From Jaapia argillacea MUCL 33604 (lineage: Eukaryota > Basidiomycota > Agaricomycetes > Jaapiales > Jaapiaceae), in assembly GCA_000697665.1 (NCBI GenBank), contig KL197736.1:40147-98142 (forward strand): DNA of 57,996 nucleotides, read 5' to 3'. Position 1 is the first letter of the stretch, and every line of letters begins with the position of its first letter. Below are positions 23,001 to 33,378 of this stretch, in pieces. Below the pieces are notes generated by a model. It searched no databases. It worked only from the letters and a program-made list of their open reading frames with translations, and was not told the DNA's origin. Position numbers and translations under genes: made by a program.

Positions 23001-24504
23001 CCCTTTCATCCTCGGTCTACCTTGATCCTACTGACCACTACCACAAAGACCATGGCACAAGCCTTGACTTTCACGTCCGACTTCAAACTCGGACATTACA
23101 TGAAGGTCGCTCCCAAACCCATGTTCTGGTCTCAGGTGAATTCCCTATGAAGCAGAGGGGTGACGGGTCGAGCTCACATCAAAATCATAGATCGTCGCCA
23201 CGGTCATTGCAGGCACTGTGCAACTCGGCGTCCAAGCATGGATGTTCACTAACATCCCGTGCGTCCTTCACCACACATCTCGTATTCGTCGAAACACTTC
23301 TGATTCGACTTTATGCACAGTGACATGTGTTCACCCACCCAGAAGGATGGGTTCATTTGCCCAAGCACAGAGGTGTTTGGCACTGCCTCGATTATCTGGG
23401 GTACATTTGGTTGTGCTAAATTGACCTTTGGTATGGCTAAGTGCGTTTTTTAGGTGTTATCGGTCCCAAACTCCAATTTTCGAAGGGCCAGACGTACTAG
23501 TGAGTCCCGATCTCAATTCTTCTTCGACGTGTCAACCTACTGACAACAACCTCACATAGCCGTAAGATCTGCCCTTTCCCTAACACTTACAGCACCCTGA
23601 TGCCGCAAAACAGCTTTGACATTCTTCTTCTTAATCGGAACTGTTGCGCCCGTCATCCCTTGGCTCATCAGCAAGCGATATCCCAACAGCTTCTTCAAAT
23701 ACGTGAAGTGAGTCCTCGCTGCCTCCCTCCGGAATATGACTTCACTGATAACGTTCGTGTCATTAGCTTGTAGGAATTTCTTATTTAAACTTCATCTCAT
23801 TGAGGTCCACTGAACACGTTGATAGCCCCGTTATCTTCAATGGTACCGGCCTCATCCCCCCAGCAACCGCTATTAACTACGTTCCGTGGGCGTAAGTCGC
23901 AACCTTTCACCATTTCGGTTCAACGAAGCTCATCGTTGTCCTGGACAGGCTGGTTGGATTCATCTTCCAATATGTCGTACGGAGGTAAGACACCCGTTCT
24001 CATGGTTTCCTCTTGAACTACTAACGAACTCCTCGACGCAGGCGCCACTTCTCCTGGTGGACGAAGTACAACTGTAAGTTTCGGGGCGTACGTCGCTCTT
24101 ACATGTCTAACTGGATATGGTAGATGTCTTGTCCGCCGCTCTGGACTCCGGTTTGGCTATCTCGATTATTGTGATTTTCTTCTGGTGAGTGAAGCTTTCG
24201 TTGCCTCGTTTGGCGGTTTCACTGACAACCTTTTAGCCTCCAATATCCCAACAACGGAACAGTCAGCTCTACTTTCCATGTCACTGCCACTTGGTGCGCT
24301 AACGTATTTCTAATTTTCTTTAGATTGGAGAGAACAGTATCCTCACTTGGTGGGGCAATATGGTTCGTACTCGAACTGATGGTCGTTGTGTGCGTTTGAG
24401 CTGAAGTGTGTTCTAACTAGGTTCCATTTGTTGGTGCCGACGGTTTGGGAACACCCGTCAAGGCTCTCGATCCAGGTTCAACATTCGGACCTGCCACCTG
24501 GTAG
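20093..24504 (+). CDS. OPT-family oligopeptide transporter
   Basis: OPT proteins import tetra- and pentapeptides or glutathione-type peptides with protons across the plasma membrane. Over 20 introns are spliced out. The N-terminus is hydrophilic (MATLEQTQDTEARGSNS), then EDDPNLDKSNLADLDEESPYPEVRSAV leads to the first span (VLGLAWAVLLPGINQFFFFRYP). The family signature NPGPFTVKEHVLI is present, followed by STQLIGFSIGGVARRFLV, PANLVLCALFNTLH, PLATPWWAEANI, TLLYFRKQIW, PEWWYLCIFLVMF, IPIGMVQAITNQQVGLNVITELIIGYALPGRP and AQALTFTSDFKLGHYMKVAPK. It ends with NNGTIGENSILTWWGN and GPATW-stop (TAG 24502-24504). Two introns around 22255-22400 restore YGLSFASITA. I found no broken exon, so the gene looks intact with the full family plan. 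An upstream in-frame ATG at 20063 would add 10 residues. Its stop lies 148 bases from that of convergent HAUS1. Confidence 0.93.
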
Positions 24505-24652
24505 GCTTCCTTTCAGGATTAAGATCGTTGTATGATAGATATGTTTGGGAAAACTGCTTTATGATGTGGAGATATATATTTTCCTTGATCGTCATCCTCT
24601 TGGGAAGATTAAGGATCGGATCCTCCTCTAATTTCAATGGGAACTGCAAGGC

Positions 24653-25518
24653 TCAAATGACACCCTCAACCATCTTGCCAAGTAATCGCTCTCTTAACTG
24701 AATCAACTTCATTTGCTCTGAGCGCGCGCATCGTAACTCCTCCTTTGCCAAGTGCAAGTCCTACCATGGGGTCGTTGAATGTCAATAAATAAAGCTTTTG
24801 CCATATTTCAGGTCGAATCAAGGAGAGGTGCGCACTGGGGGAAGGCCTTGGAAGGCTTTGATGTTGGTCTGTTTCAGTTTGATCTGTTGCTTTTTCTTGC
24901 GGATGCGTTCCTGCTGAGCAGCGAGCTGCGTGATAGTCACTTCAGGCTGTTCTGAACGACCCTGGCGCAAAGAGCCAATCGTCAACTACGTGATTCCGAA
25001 CTTGGAAGGTCAACACAGGTACCGTCAGCTTTGATAGTTCGTTTCGATACTCTTTCCCTTTCATCCCAACCGAGGATCTCTGGCGTTCAATGTATGCTTG
25101 ACTACCGGGACCTTGATCTTGGCTGGATTTTTGCAACGAATTACGCCATCTTCCATTTGTCTGGTGAGGAACTCTCCAATCGGCGCCTACTTGCTTGGGT
25201 ACTCACTTGAGGATGAGGGCTTCCTCGTGACGGGAGGCAGTAAGATCGCGAAGGAGGTCTTGCTCTGCGCATTCTAAAAGATGAGCCGAGCGTTGAGTAG
25301 CCAGGGAGTCGTTTGAGAGCTTGGTCGTTGCAGATACAAAGCTGAGATACGATGTATGAGACCGAGGTGACGATATTCAGCCAGAACGGTGAAGCGAGAG
25401 ACACAATCTGAGCGAACCTCGCGATCTCGGCATCATCTATTCCAAGAGTTTCTGCGACGAAGCAGAGCACATCTAAATGCTCGTGTACCATTTTGTTGAT
25501 AACAGGAGGAGAATCCAA
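24653..25518 (-). CDS. HAUS1: HAUS augmin-like complex subunit 1
   Basis: Augmin binds spindle microtubules and recruits gamma-tubulin to start new branches. The exons are short and easily missed. On the minus strand: MDSPPVINKMVHEHLDVLCF ... DDAEIA (25518 down), SFVSATTKLSNDSLATQRSA with LLECAEQDLLRDLTASRHEEA, a coiled-coil piece with YIERQRSSVGMKGKEYRNEL, then GRSEQPEVTITQLAAQQERI with the family signature IKAFQGLPP, and a last exon DLHLAKEELRCARSEQMKLI ... GKMVEGVI-stop (stop at 24653-24655). Most joins are in phase; the one after EEALIL (near 25200) is less sure. The KAFQGLPPxxxxAxxEL motif and the heptad-rich Q/E/L composition support HAUS1. Length is about 230-240 residues, near the family norm. 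It is divergent from the first F-box-like gene. Confidence 0.8.
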
Positions 25519-25810
25519 ACGTGGCGCAGCGGCATCAGCACATCAGTTTCATACGAGAAATGGCAGGTAAATGAGCCCACTGGTCACTCCATCTAGTCCC
25601 ATTGTCAAATCGCCTCGCTGGCGAGGGAGATTAGACCGGGATGACTGAATTTGTGGTTGGAAAACGGCTGGGGAGTTGAAATCTCCGACGCGACAAGGGC
25701 ACGTGCGCAAGCGTCACGTGCGTCACGCAACAGGTGATATTGTGACGACTCTTGGATTAGAACTGCCAGTACCAACTGTTGTGACTGCCCATCAATATCA
25801 AGAGTCGGCG
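25519..25810. promoter_or_regulatory. Bidirectional promoter with two CACGTG boxes
   Basis: The 292-base region between divergent HAUS1 and the first F-box-like gene holds CACGTG at 25700-25705 and 25715-25720, 15 bases apart, with CGTCACG-type flanks. This is the core site of bHLH/bZIP regulators (E-box/G-box). Function is inferred only from spacing and duplication. Confidence 0.45.
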
Positions 25811-26135
25811 ATGTTTATCGACCTCCCACAGGACATTCTCTTGGGTATTATGCGCCATGTAGAACCCCAAGATCTTCTGGCTGCTCGACAGGTGAGGTTC
25901 ATGACCACCAGATCTTGATTCCAATCTCTCAACTTCAGACCATTCGCAGACATGCAAGGTCTTGTACCAGTCCACAGAGGACAGGTTGACATGGGTGTAC
26001 GCCTTGCAGGATATCCTTTCCATCAGCCCTCACCCTGCCTTGATCGAGGCACTACCATCGATGTCGATGGTCGAGCTAAAGAAGAACATCACAAAATCGG
26101 CGCAACTCTTGCAAGCGGATATAAAGCCCATATAA
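25811..26135 (+). CDS. F-box-like protein, 3'-truncated paralogue (copy 1)
   Basis: Exons 25811-25891 and 25950-26135 give only 88 residues: MFIDLPQDILLGIMRHVEPQ-DLLAARQ, then TCKVLYQSTEDRLTWVYALQ and ALIEALPSMSMVELKKN. The first exon is 81 bases, the same as in copy 3 (28951), with the intron at the same codon. LPQDxLxxIxxxxEPQDLxxxRxTCK is an F-box. Similarity to copy 3 ends around 26115, just before a stop at 26133-26135. Copy 3 continues for over 350 residues, so this copy has lost the body of the protein. It could still make a small F-box-only peptide that binds Skp1, or be a relic. Confidence 0.65.
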
Positions 26136-27043
26136 GGGCCACATTGCCAGGAATATTCAAAACTCTTGTGGTCCTCCTTACAAGCAGAGATAGTTCTATG
26201 TAGACCTTGGAGATAACTCAAGGTCTCCAAGCCTTCTCGGTATCTTGCAAGGAGACGACAAATACCCAAGCCTGACCGCCCATTATATGGTCATATATTC
26301 TTACCTGCTTTCGGGGCGGTCCTTCCTCGGAATAGATTCGATTCAGCTACGAGCCTACAGCGCGTACCACGGACGAAAAGATTTGTAAAACTGTTATATT
26401 TCACAGCCCACTATGTACAACAAATATGTACCTACACAACGGACAGTAATAATAGGGTTCACACTCCGTGTCACGTCAAGATTGTTAGTCGATCTACAGC
26501 TCAGGGTAAGTGCGGTGTGCACGAGGTCAGGCCAGTTGCCCCGGCGCCGATAATAATGATGAACCGAAGTGGTCGAAAATTGGGGCCTGATGAAAGGCGA
26601 TGAGGCAAACAAAGCCGCGAAGAGGAAAAGGCAGGGAGGAAATTGCTCTAATAGCGACCTTCTCCCTCCCTCTTCCTCTTCACTCCGATATCATGCCAAC
26701 CGACTCCCACTGCTCCTTGGAAAAACTCGAGAGCAGAGAATCGAGGACACTCACAGAGCAACCAGGTTGTGATAGACCTCGGACAAGAGGGCAGATCCGA
26801 GGCAGAGCTTGTACTGGGAAGAGAGAGAGGGGGGGAGAGGGAGAGGCATCGAAGAACTATAGCGCACCTCGGGCTTTTAAACGGAAATTTTCGTCAATCC
26901 ATCAGATGATCGTGTCGCATCAAACCCGAGGCCTTATCCATCTCCAAATCACGGTCGCGGACGAGGTCGGCAGTCGGAGGGAGACGTCCGACGTGGATTC
27001 GGGAGGTGGACAAGAGTGCGCAAGCCAGATGGTGAGGTTGTAA
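26136..27043. other. Non-homologous spacer inside the F-box cluster
   Basis: This separates the truncated copy 1 from the body of copy 2 and has no similarity to copy 3 that I can see. A purine-rich frame (26600-27043) has no recognisable domain. A 40-base-period repeat follows at 27111-27180. Confidence 0.4.
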
Positions 27044-28611
27044 GTGGCGATAACGCTGACATCAGGCTGGGCTTGGTCATGTAAGAGATTGAAAGTGACA
27101 ACAAGTCTGAGGCAACATTGGAAGTGGATTCAAGACGTTCAAAAGCCTGGGGCGACATTGAAAGTGGATTCAAGACGTGTGGCGGGTTTGTTGGACTCTG
27201 CCAAGCGCTTACAAAGTCACAGTGTCCTTATAAGGTCCAACAGGTCATACAGTTTCCCCGCCGATTTTGTGATGAACGTCGTCAAGGCTGCCCATCTGCA
27301 GAAAGTGTGGTCCCAACCATCCCACAAGCCAGAACTTCATTTACCACCAGCCATAGCCATACCCCCACCTTCTCCATTTTTTCAGCCTCTGAGCATACAT
27401 CTGCTCCCAGGCGGAGACTGGTTTATCGAGCTCTCCAACACAGGACGCATGAGTATATCTCCAACACAACCAGATCGGGATCTAGTTCACACCCGCGTTG
27501 AGACCGTCGTATCTCGCGATTTCGGATATTTCCTTGCAGAACCAGCGTACCTTGCAACCTCTGATTCGTATGGTCCATTTTTCGCTGTCCCTTTCCTGTC
27601 AGAGTATGTGCTTCTAACCCTCATTTACGCCCACGGCTCAGTTGAAAACCTCTTTACAATCCCGTTTCAGCACCTATTGTGTCCACATATATCACATTGA
27701 TATGCCATCGAACTCGTGCCCCCCATCGTTTAACCTGGTCGCAGCAGTTGCAACCGTGCCACCAGCCTTTATCACTTTCACCACGATTGGTGGTAACCTC
27801 TTCGGATATGTCGAAAAGAGGCCTGCCGGCCAATTCCTGACCATCAGGACGATCGGAAACCAGTTGGATGATCCTGTCCTGCAAGTAGTGCTGTCGCTCA
27901 ATCGTCCCGAGGTGGGTTGCGCTTTCACTACCGATACCTGTTCTGAATACGGTTTAGGATCCTCCTTCGTATAAATTTCTGGTTGGCATCAGAATCCTAT
28001 CAGAACGTTGGCTTCTAGTGCTCCTCCCCACATCCATCGAAATCATTCAGATCCCTCCCTTGTTGCCCCTGAAGAAACCCCGCGGCAGCACATTCGATAC
28101 CTCCGCCCTCCTAGAGGTCGCCGCCCAGCCTGTCAAGTCGATATCGCTCTCCGACGACCCTTCCAAAAACACATTGGGATTCGCCACTACACCCGTTGTC
28201 TGGTGTGGCAAGAGGGGGATGCATCACCAGCCCTTCTATATCCACATCACTGGATCCCCATTCGGACATGTCATTAATATCGCTTCCGACGAGACCCAAC
28301 TGCCTAGGCACTCCACAGTCAGAGTGCCAGGAGCGATGATGAGCCTTGTTCCATACAAGTGGGCCTCTCGCAGATGTATTCTCTATGACGACACCTCGCC
28401 TACGACCCTCCGGTTTTGTACCATCCCTAGGTCTCCCGGAAGCCAGTGTTCCCCTGACTCGGAGGGTTTTAGCTTATGTTCAAGGACTATTCTTGTGCCG
28501 GGTAAAGCGAAACCCTATATGCTCACTTACGACGAACTCTCAGGTAGGCTCTGTTTTTCGGTGGTTGGTTCTGGGCAGAACTACGGTGTGTTTATGTTGG
28601 ATATTGTCTGA
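27044..28611 (+). CDS. F-box-family body without F-box (copy 2), 5' end non-homologous
   Basis: From about 27268 the sequence matches the body of copy 3: AHLQKVWSQPSHKPELHLPP, SIHLLPGGDWFIELS, a spliced segment CVHIYHIDMPSNSCPPSFNL, VAAVATVPP, GNLFGYVEKRP, then DPPSYKFLVGIRILSERWLL, VTTPVVW-type and GSPFGHVI segments, and a C-terminus ELSGRLCFSVVGSG. Introns sit at the same places as in copy 3 (after LSE and after NRPE) and keep phase. Upstream of 27268 the open frame continues to an ATG at 27044 but shows no F-box and no similarity to copy 3. The F-box half has therefore been lost or replaced. The body has no named domain that I recognise; it resembles a beta-rich substrate-recognition region. 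Confidence 0.6.
27111..27180 (+). repeat. Two direct repeats with 40-base period near the copy 2 breakpoint
   Basis: GGCAACATTGGAAGTGGATT (27111) and GGCGACATTGAAAGTGGATT (27151) are each followed by CAAGACGT. A weaker third copy lies at about 27088. Confidence 0.8.
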
Positions 28612-28950
28612 GGATCAAGGTAGAGTCTGTGACTCTGAATCAGTTGTATGGTTGACGTGATACGCATTTTGGAAGGTCTTTTTCTGGTAGTAATGTCAAT
28701 ATTCAACCTGGGCGAGATACGTGGGGTGGAATCTGAATGTCATTGGTGAAACTTTTCGCTAAGATGGAAGTCATGGGACCAGGGGAAGACTGAGCACAAC
28801 TGCAACTACAATGACGTGCATGCGTTCCGGAGGAGGTTACAGCCGCTGCCCAAGGTCTCGTACACAGCTGCGCCTCCACGGCTTGACCTACTCCCACTCA
28901 CTGTCTCGATATAAGGGTTGCCTGTTGCCGGAGGAAGGGTATAACCAACC
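28612..28950. other. Intergenic region between F-box copies 2 and 3
   Basis: 339 bases with no gene. The right end contains the TATA-like site of copy 3 (28908-28917). Confidence 0.5.
28908..28917 (+). promoter_or_regulatory. TATA-like element of F-box copy 3
   Basis: GATATAAGGG ends 33 bases before the ATG at 28951. If used, the leader would be nearly absent, so a second start region upstream is also possible. Confidence 0.35.
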
Positions 28951-30546
28951 ATGCTCACGGATTTGCCTCAGGATGTTCTCTTCAGTATCTTTCGTTTCTC
29001 AGAACCCCAGGATCTTGTCGCTATTCGAGAGGTGACGTCACTGACCTTGCAATTATCATATCTGACCCACCTCTCAATGGCATCGGACCATCACAGACAT
29101 GCAAGACTTTGTATGAACACACAGAAAATGGGGTGACCTGGCTCTACGCACTACAGGACATCCTCTCCATCACTCCTCATCCCGCGTTGAGAGACTCGCT
29201 ACCGTTCATGTCCCTGGATGAGTTCAAGGGGCACGTCTTTAATGCTGCTCGATTGCAAAATGTGTGGTACCAGCCATCTCGCACTCCGGAACTGCATTTA
29301 TCACCACCATTACCCTCCCCTCGCGGCTTCCAACAATACCAGAGCATCCATCTACTTCCAGGCGGAGAGTGGGTCATTGAGATTATGCTGATGGGACTTA
29401 TCAGAGTCTCTCCCACACAACCTGGTCAGACACTAGGCCGCAACTACATCGAAATCACAGTATCTCGCGGTTTTAAATGGTTTCTGAGGGAGCCTCCGTA
29501 TCTTTCCATCTCTGTTGAGTGCGGACCATTTTTAGTCGTCCGTTCAAAGAAAAGTACGTCACTCCAGTCAATATTGTTCCCTTTCCCAAAATTGACATAT
29601 TTATCCTATGTCAGCGTCGCATCCCGGATCCACGTATATCACGTCAATATGCGTTCGGACACTCTTCCCCCTTCCTTGAACTTAGTTGCAGCTGTCGCAC
29701 CCGCAGCATCCATCAGCAACACGACTGTTGGCGGCGACCTTCTAGGATACGTAGAACGGGCTTCGGATGGGATATCCTTGACTATCAGGACCATCGGAAC
29801 GGGATTTGATGATCCTATAACGCAAGTGGTGATGTCTCTCAGCCATCCCAAGGTGTGTTATGATTTCTTCGCCGATTGCAATTCTGATTGGTTTCCAGAG
29901 TTCTCCTGACTATGAGAACCTCGTTGGCATCAGAATCCTGTCAGACTGGTGGCTTCTACTACTCCTTCCAACAACCATTGATATCATACGGGTCCCGCCA
30001 ATGGCTCCTATCGTAGGGAGCCCTCTCGACTCTTTGGTCGACTCAGCGGTCCTCGTGCTGCCTGTAAAGTCGATCCCACTCTTTGACCACCCTTCCCAAA
30101 CGATGGGTGTCTATGTGACCACACCTGTTGTGTGGTCCAGCCAATCGGGAATGTATCACCAACACTTTTTCATCCACATGGCTGGTTCGCCTATTGGACA
30201 TCTCATCGACATCGACGTCTCATCCGGAGAACTCCCCACCCACTCAACCGTCAAAGTCCCAGAAACGATCATGAACCTCGGTGTGACATTCAAACGCGGA
30301 GCCCAGAGGTGCATGCTCCTCGACCAAGGAGCCCCGATGAAGCTACGCTTTTGTAGGAGCCCGGGATCTCCAGGGAGCCAGCCGCTCTTCGACTCAGATA
30401 CACTTGGTTTGTGTTCAAGGGAGATTCTGACGGGACAGATACAGATGCGGTCTCTCTTCGCATACGACGAATTCTCGGGCAGGTTCTGCATTGGGATGTC
30501 TGGATTTGGGGAGCGAGCAAAGTTGTATATGTTTGAGGTCCGATGA
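28951..30546 (+). CDS. F-box protein, full-length paralogue (copy 3)
   Basis: This is the only complete member of the local family and serves as the reference. Exon 1 (28951-29031) encodes MLTDLPQDVLFSIFRFSEPQ-DLVAIRE; exon 2 from 29097 continues TCKTLYEHTENGVTWLYALQ. The body follows: FNAARLQNVWYQPSRTPELH, SIHLLPGGEWVIEI, HVYHVNMRSDTLPPSLNLVA, GGDLLGYVER, DYENLVGIRILSDWWLLLLL, YVTTPVVWSSQSGMYHQHFF, GSPIGHLIDI, FCRSPGSPGSQ, and a C-terminus DEFSGRFCIGMSGFGERA. Introns after VRSKK and after LSHPK keep phase. The N-terminal F-box suggests a Skp1-binding SCF adaptor; the C-terminal region has no recognised domain. Related F-box genes are often expanded in agaricomycetes. Targets are unknown. Confidence 0.78.
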
Positions 30547-30774
30547 ACTACAGCCCAGGTAGGATGGAACAGAATGCGAAAGATCAAGTTACAGTAATTG
30601 GTTCCGGCGCTTTCGGGACTCATTCGCTCATAGTGCGACGAATGGCTAACATGACAGAGTCGCAAGACTGTTGGCGCAGCCCGACAGTAGAACAACAGGA
30701 TGTACGAGGTTAGGAAGCTAGAAGTTGGACAATTCCGATATATTCCAAAAAACCCATGACATGGATGTGATAAA

Positions 30775-32099
30775 CTAGATACCCTGTCCTCCAGTAACCT
30801 CCAATGTATGACCAGTGACAAAGGATGCCAGCGGTGACGCGAGGCTAGGAACGAGGCATCAGGACGATGGCGACATAGGTTGGATGAACGAAATGGAGGA
30901 ACTTACAAAAGGATACCAGCTGCTGCCTCGTCCGGACTCGCTCCGCGGTTGAGAGGGATGTGAGGATATTGAGCGTTAGGATCATCCTTGGCACCAGGGA
31001 TACCAAGTGCAACCTTCTTCCCGTTGATTTCGATCGAGGCGCCTTCCTCCTTTGCTTGTGTCAACCTGCATAATCAAGGATCAGCATCACATGAACAGGC
31101 AGAGAATGGTGCAATGTACCGTGTCTTGACGAAACCGAAAGCAACAGTATTGGCTCTCACGCCAAACCCACCCCACTCCTTTGCGACGGTCTTTGTCAGG
31201 CCGACGACAGCTGCTTTGGCGGTGGCATAGTTGGCCTGACCGACGTTTCCGTGGAGACCGCTGATAGAGGAAACATTGATCACGGAGCGGTTTTCCCTCT
31301 GTTTAGGATCCTACGGGTACTCTACTTTAGGGAGCGGGCCTGGAAATATAAAGGAGACACGAACCTTGAAACGCATGTGGGGAGCAGCGGCTCGGATCAG
31401 TCGGAAGGGTGCTCGGACATGGATCTTTTGGATTACGTCCCATGCATCGTCGGGAGTCGTATGTAACATTCGGTCGAAAGTGAACCCAGCTACCGAGCGA
31501 CATCGGTCAGACGCGTGCACAAAAGTACCAAGAGGAATCCTCACCATTGTTGACTATATGGTTGATCTTGCCATATTTCCTGGCGAACAAAGTCAGTGGT
31601 ATTCGAGGGCTGTCGTCGCTGGTATGCTTACTTGGTTGCGGCATCAACTACCTTTTGGGGGAAATCGTCGGCACCAACGTCACCCCCAACAGCAATTGCA
31701 TCGCCACCTGCAGCCTTGATTTCGTCCACGACGATTTGAGCCTTCTTCTCATCCAAACTGCACGAGAAATGTCATATGGATCAGAGACCAGTGCCGCGAT
31801 GCGTTTGAGAAGGTTACACACTCTGATACCACGACCTTGGCACCCTCCTTCGCGAATAGTAGGGCAGCACTTCGTCCAATACCCTAAGAGATCATGATGA
31901 GCCCATCATTCTTGCTCACACAAGATCCCCAGATCATACCTGAGCAGCACCTGAACCACCAAATTCACTGTCAGCAACTCATTCACACACTCCAAGAACG
32001 CCAGCACATACCAGTGATGATGGCCACTTCGCCCGCTAACAAACCCCTCCCATACGAATTGGTCAAGTGGCCCGAAACTTGCGAGAGACGATCAGCCAT
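30775..32099 (-). CDS. Short-chain dehydrogenase/reductase, FabG-like 3-oxoacyl-ACP reductase
   Basis: SDR enzymes reduce or oxidise carbonyl/hydroxyl groups with NAD(P)H. The spliced minus-strand exons read MADRLSQVSGHLTNSYGRGL, EVAIITG-AGQGIGRSAALLF (TGxxxGxG cofactor loop), GAKVVVSD-LDEKKAQIVVDE, GGDAIAVGGDVG, NHIVNNAG, INVSSISG (active-site Ser), NYATAKAAVVGLTKTVAKEW (YxxxK catalytic pair), GVRANTVAFGFVKT, IPGAKDDPNAQYPHIPLNRG, and a C-terminus FVTGHTLEVTGGQGI-stop (TAG 30775-30777). All classical SDR residues are present, so it should be active. The FabG-type assignment comes from overall similarity; the true substrate is unknown. It converges with F-box copy 3 and is divergent from the I78-like gene (270 bases). 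Confidence 0.9.
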
Positions 32100-32369
32100 G
32101 GTCTTCGGTGTTGGTCGACGAGAGAAAAAGAAATAGGATGAAACTGAAGCTGTTCCGACGCTGTGTGCTATATGTTGCTCGGATGTACATTACTTCCCCT
32201 GAGACACGGCTATTCGAAAGCCGGTTTCATGTGGTCCATATTGTCCACAATAGGTCCCCGAGACCGCAGTCTCTCACGTGGTATCGCCATCCTTCATCGC
32301 AGTCGTCCTTGACGCCGTTTCGTTCGTATCATTACAGTACTTACCCAGCGAATCTAGTCAAGATTACTC

Positions 32370-32759
32370 ATGGGTGTAAAGAAAAGCTCCGTAAGTGACC
32401 TCTTACTCATTGATCTTGTCTAAACTGTGTGTTGTAGATTCTGGGAAAGAAGTACCTGAATGAACTACCCAGCGATTTGACAGACAAGCCACTTACAGAG
32501 AGGGACGTGTTTACTGAGAACGATGTCCTTGCTGCCGGATTCACGACGGTGCGCATCTTGCTACCTGAATCCAGAGCGACATTGAACTATGTCCAGGTAT
32601 GATCACGTCTCACGGTGTCTCCCCACCTCCGCTTTTCCTGACATAACCAACATTTGGTTCTTGCGTTGCTAATATTAACGATTTGAACTTGAACTTTAGT
32701 CGAGGGGAAACGTACACCTTGATCGGTTTGGTGTAGCCACCCAAATTACGAGGGGATAG
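32370..32759 (+). CDS. Peptidase inhibitor I78-like small protein
   Basis: Three exons (ATG at 32370; introns at about 32391-32438 and 32597-32699) give about 80 residues: MGVKKSS, then ILGKKYLNELPSDLTDKPLT, VLAAGFTTVRILLPESRATL-NYVQ, then SRGNVHLDRFGVATQITRG-stop (TAG 32757-32759). The C-terminal pattern VRILLP-(x3)-T-x-(N/D)Y-x5-(N)VHLD-x-x-G-x-x-(T/S) matches I78 potato-inhibitor-like proteins such as Pleurotus serine-protease inhibitors, which are small and cytosolic. No signal peptide is seen. The match is short, so this is a probable rather than certain call. It converges with the next minus-strand gene; only three bases separate the two stop codons. Confidence 0.6.
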
Positions 32760-32762
32760 TGG

Positions 32763-33378
32763 TTATCCCTCTCTGTCTTCGTAGTATTGTACGACACGAC
32801 TGTTTGTATTATCAGTGATACGAGTGAGTTCTCGCTTTACGCCATGTTGTCTGAATTGGATTTGGATTTGGATAGAGTTGATTTTTTCTCTCAGGAGCTG
32901 GTTGGCCTCCCTTCCTCGTGATTGAGGCATGGGTCCACTTTGACTCACCAAACGGCATCTGCAGGATGTCCGTTGAACTCTACTTTAAAGTTCTTGAGGA
33001 TTGTCTCGCTCTTTGACGGACATTCCAGTGGCCCAATTTCATAGATGCACCCACGTCCTCCAGAATCGAAGCGCATTACAGCCGTCCCTTCAACTGTCTG
33101 ACCTTTGGTATCCGTCTGGCGACTATCAGCTGGACCTTCTTTTAGACCTTCATTTTGACAAGTCTGACAAGAGTGGGATTGGTATTCGAATCGGTCAAGT
33201 TACGAGAGGTGATGTCTTCCTTCGTATCTCCGTCCATCTCGGTACCCGTCCTCTTAGGGGACCTGATGACCTTTGGTGAGTGCATCCCTGCCCATCCTAT
33301 GATCTCATCTGACGTTGATTGATTTTTCTGTAGTAGTTTGTTTGCGTACTGTTGATGGGTTTCACCCCACAATGGCAT
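32763..33378 (-). CDS. Uncharacterised spliced gene, 5' end unresolved
   Basis: On the minus strand the exons join in phase: KVIRSPKRTGTEMDGDTKED through LVRLVKMK, then TDTKGQTVEGTAVMRFDSGG, GCIYEIGPLECPSKSETILK, NFKVEFNGHPADAVW, and a last exon EANQLLREKINSIQIQIQFR, followed by GVKRELTRITDNT and YYEDREG-stop (stop at 32763-32765). The mixed hydrophobic/charged pattern and phased gt/ag junctions support a real gene. One intron (about 32 bases, near 33145-33114) would be unusually short. I recognise no family. Coding-like pieces continue upstream to about 34000 (for example RFGTVAYTHEAQGWSDFGIG at about 34000-33940), so the gene may be longer than given. Confidence 0.5.

Noticed and set aside
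26600-27043. 147-codon frame in the F-box spacer
   Set aside because: Purine-rich low-complexity sequence with no family motif.
26136-27267. Transposon inserted between F-box copies 1 and 2
   Set aside because: No terminal inverted repeats, target-site duplication or transposase found, and the two partial copies overlap with different sequence.
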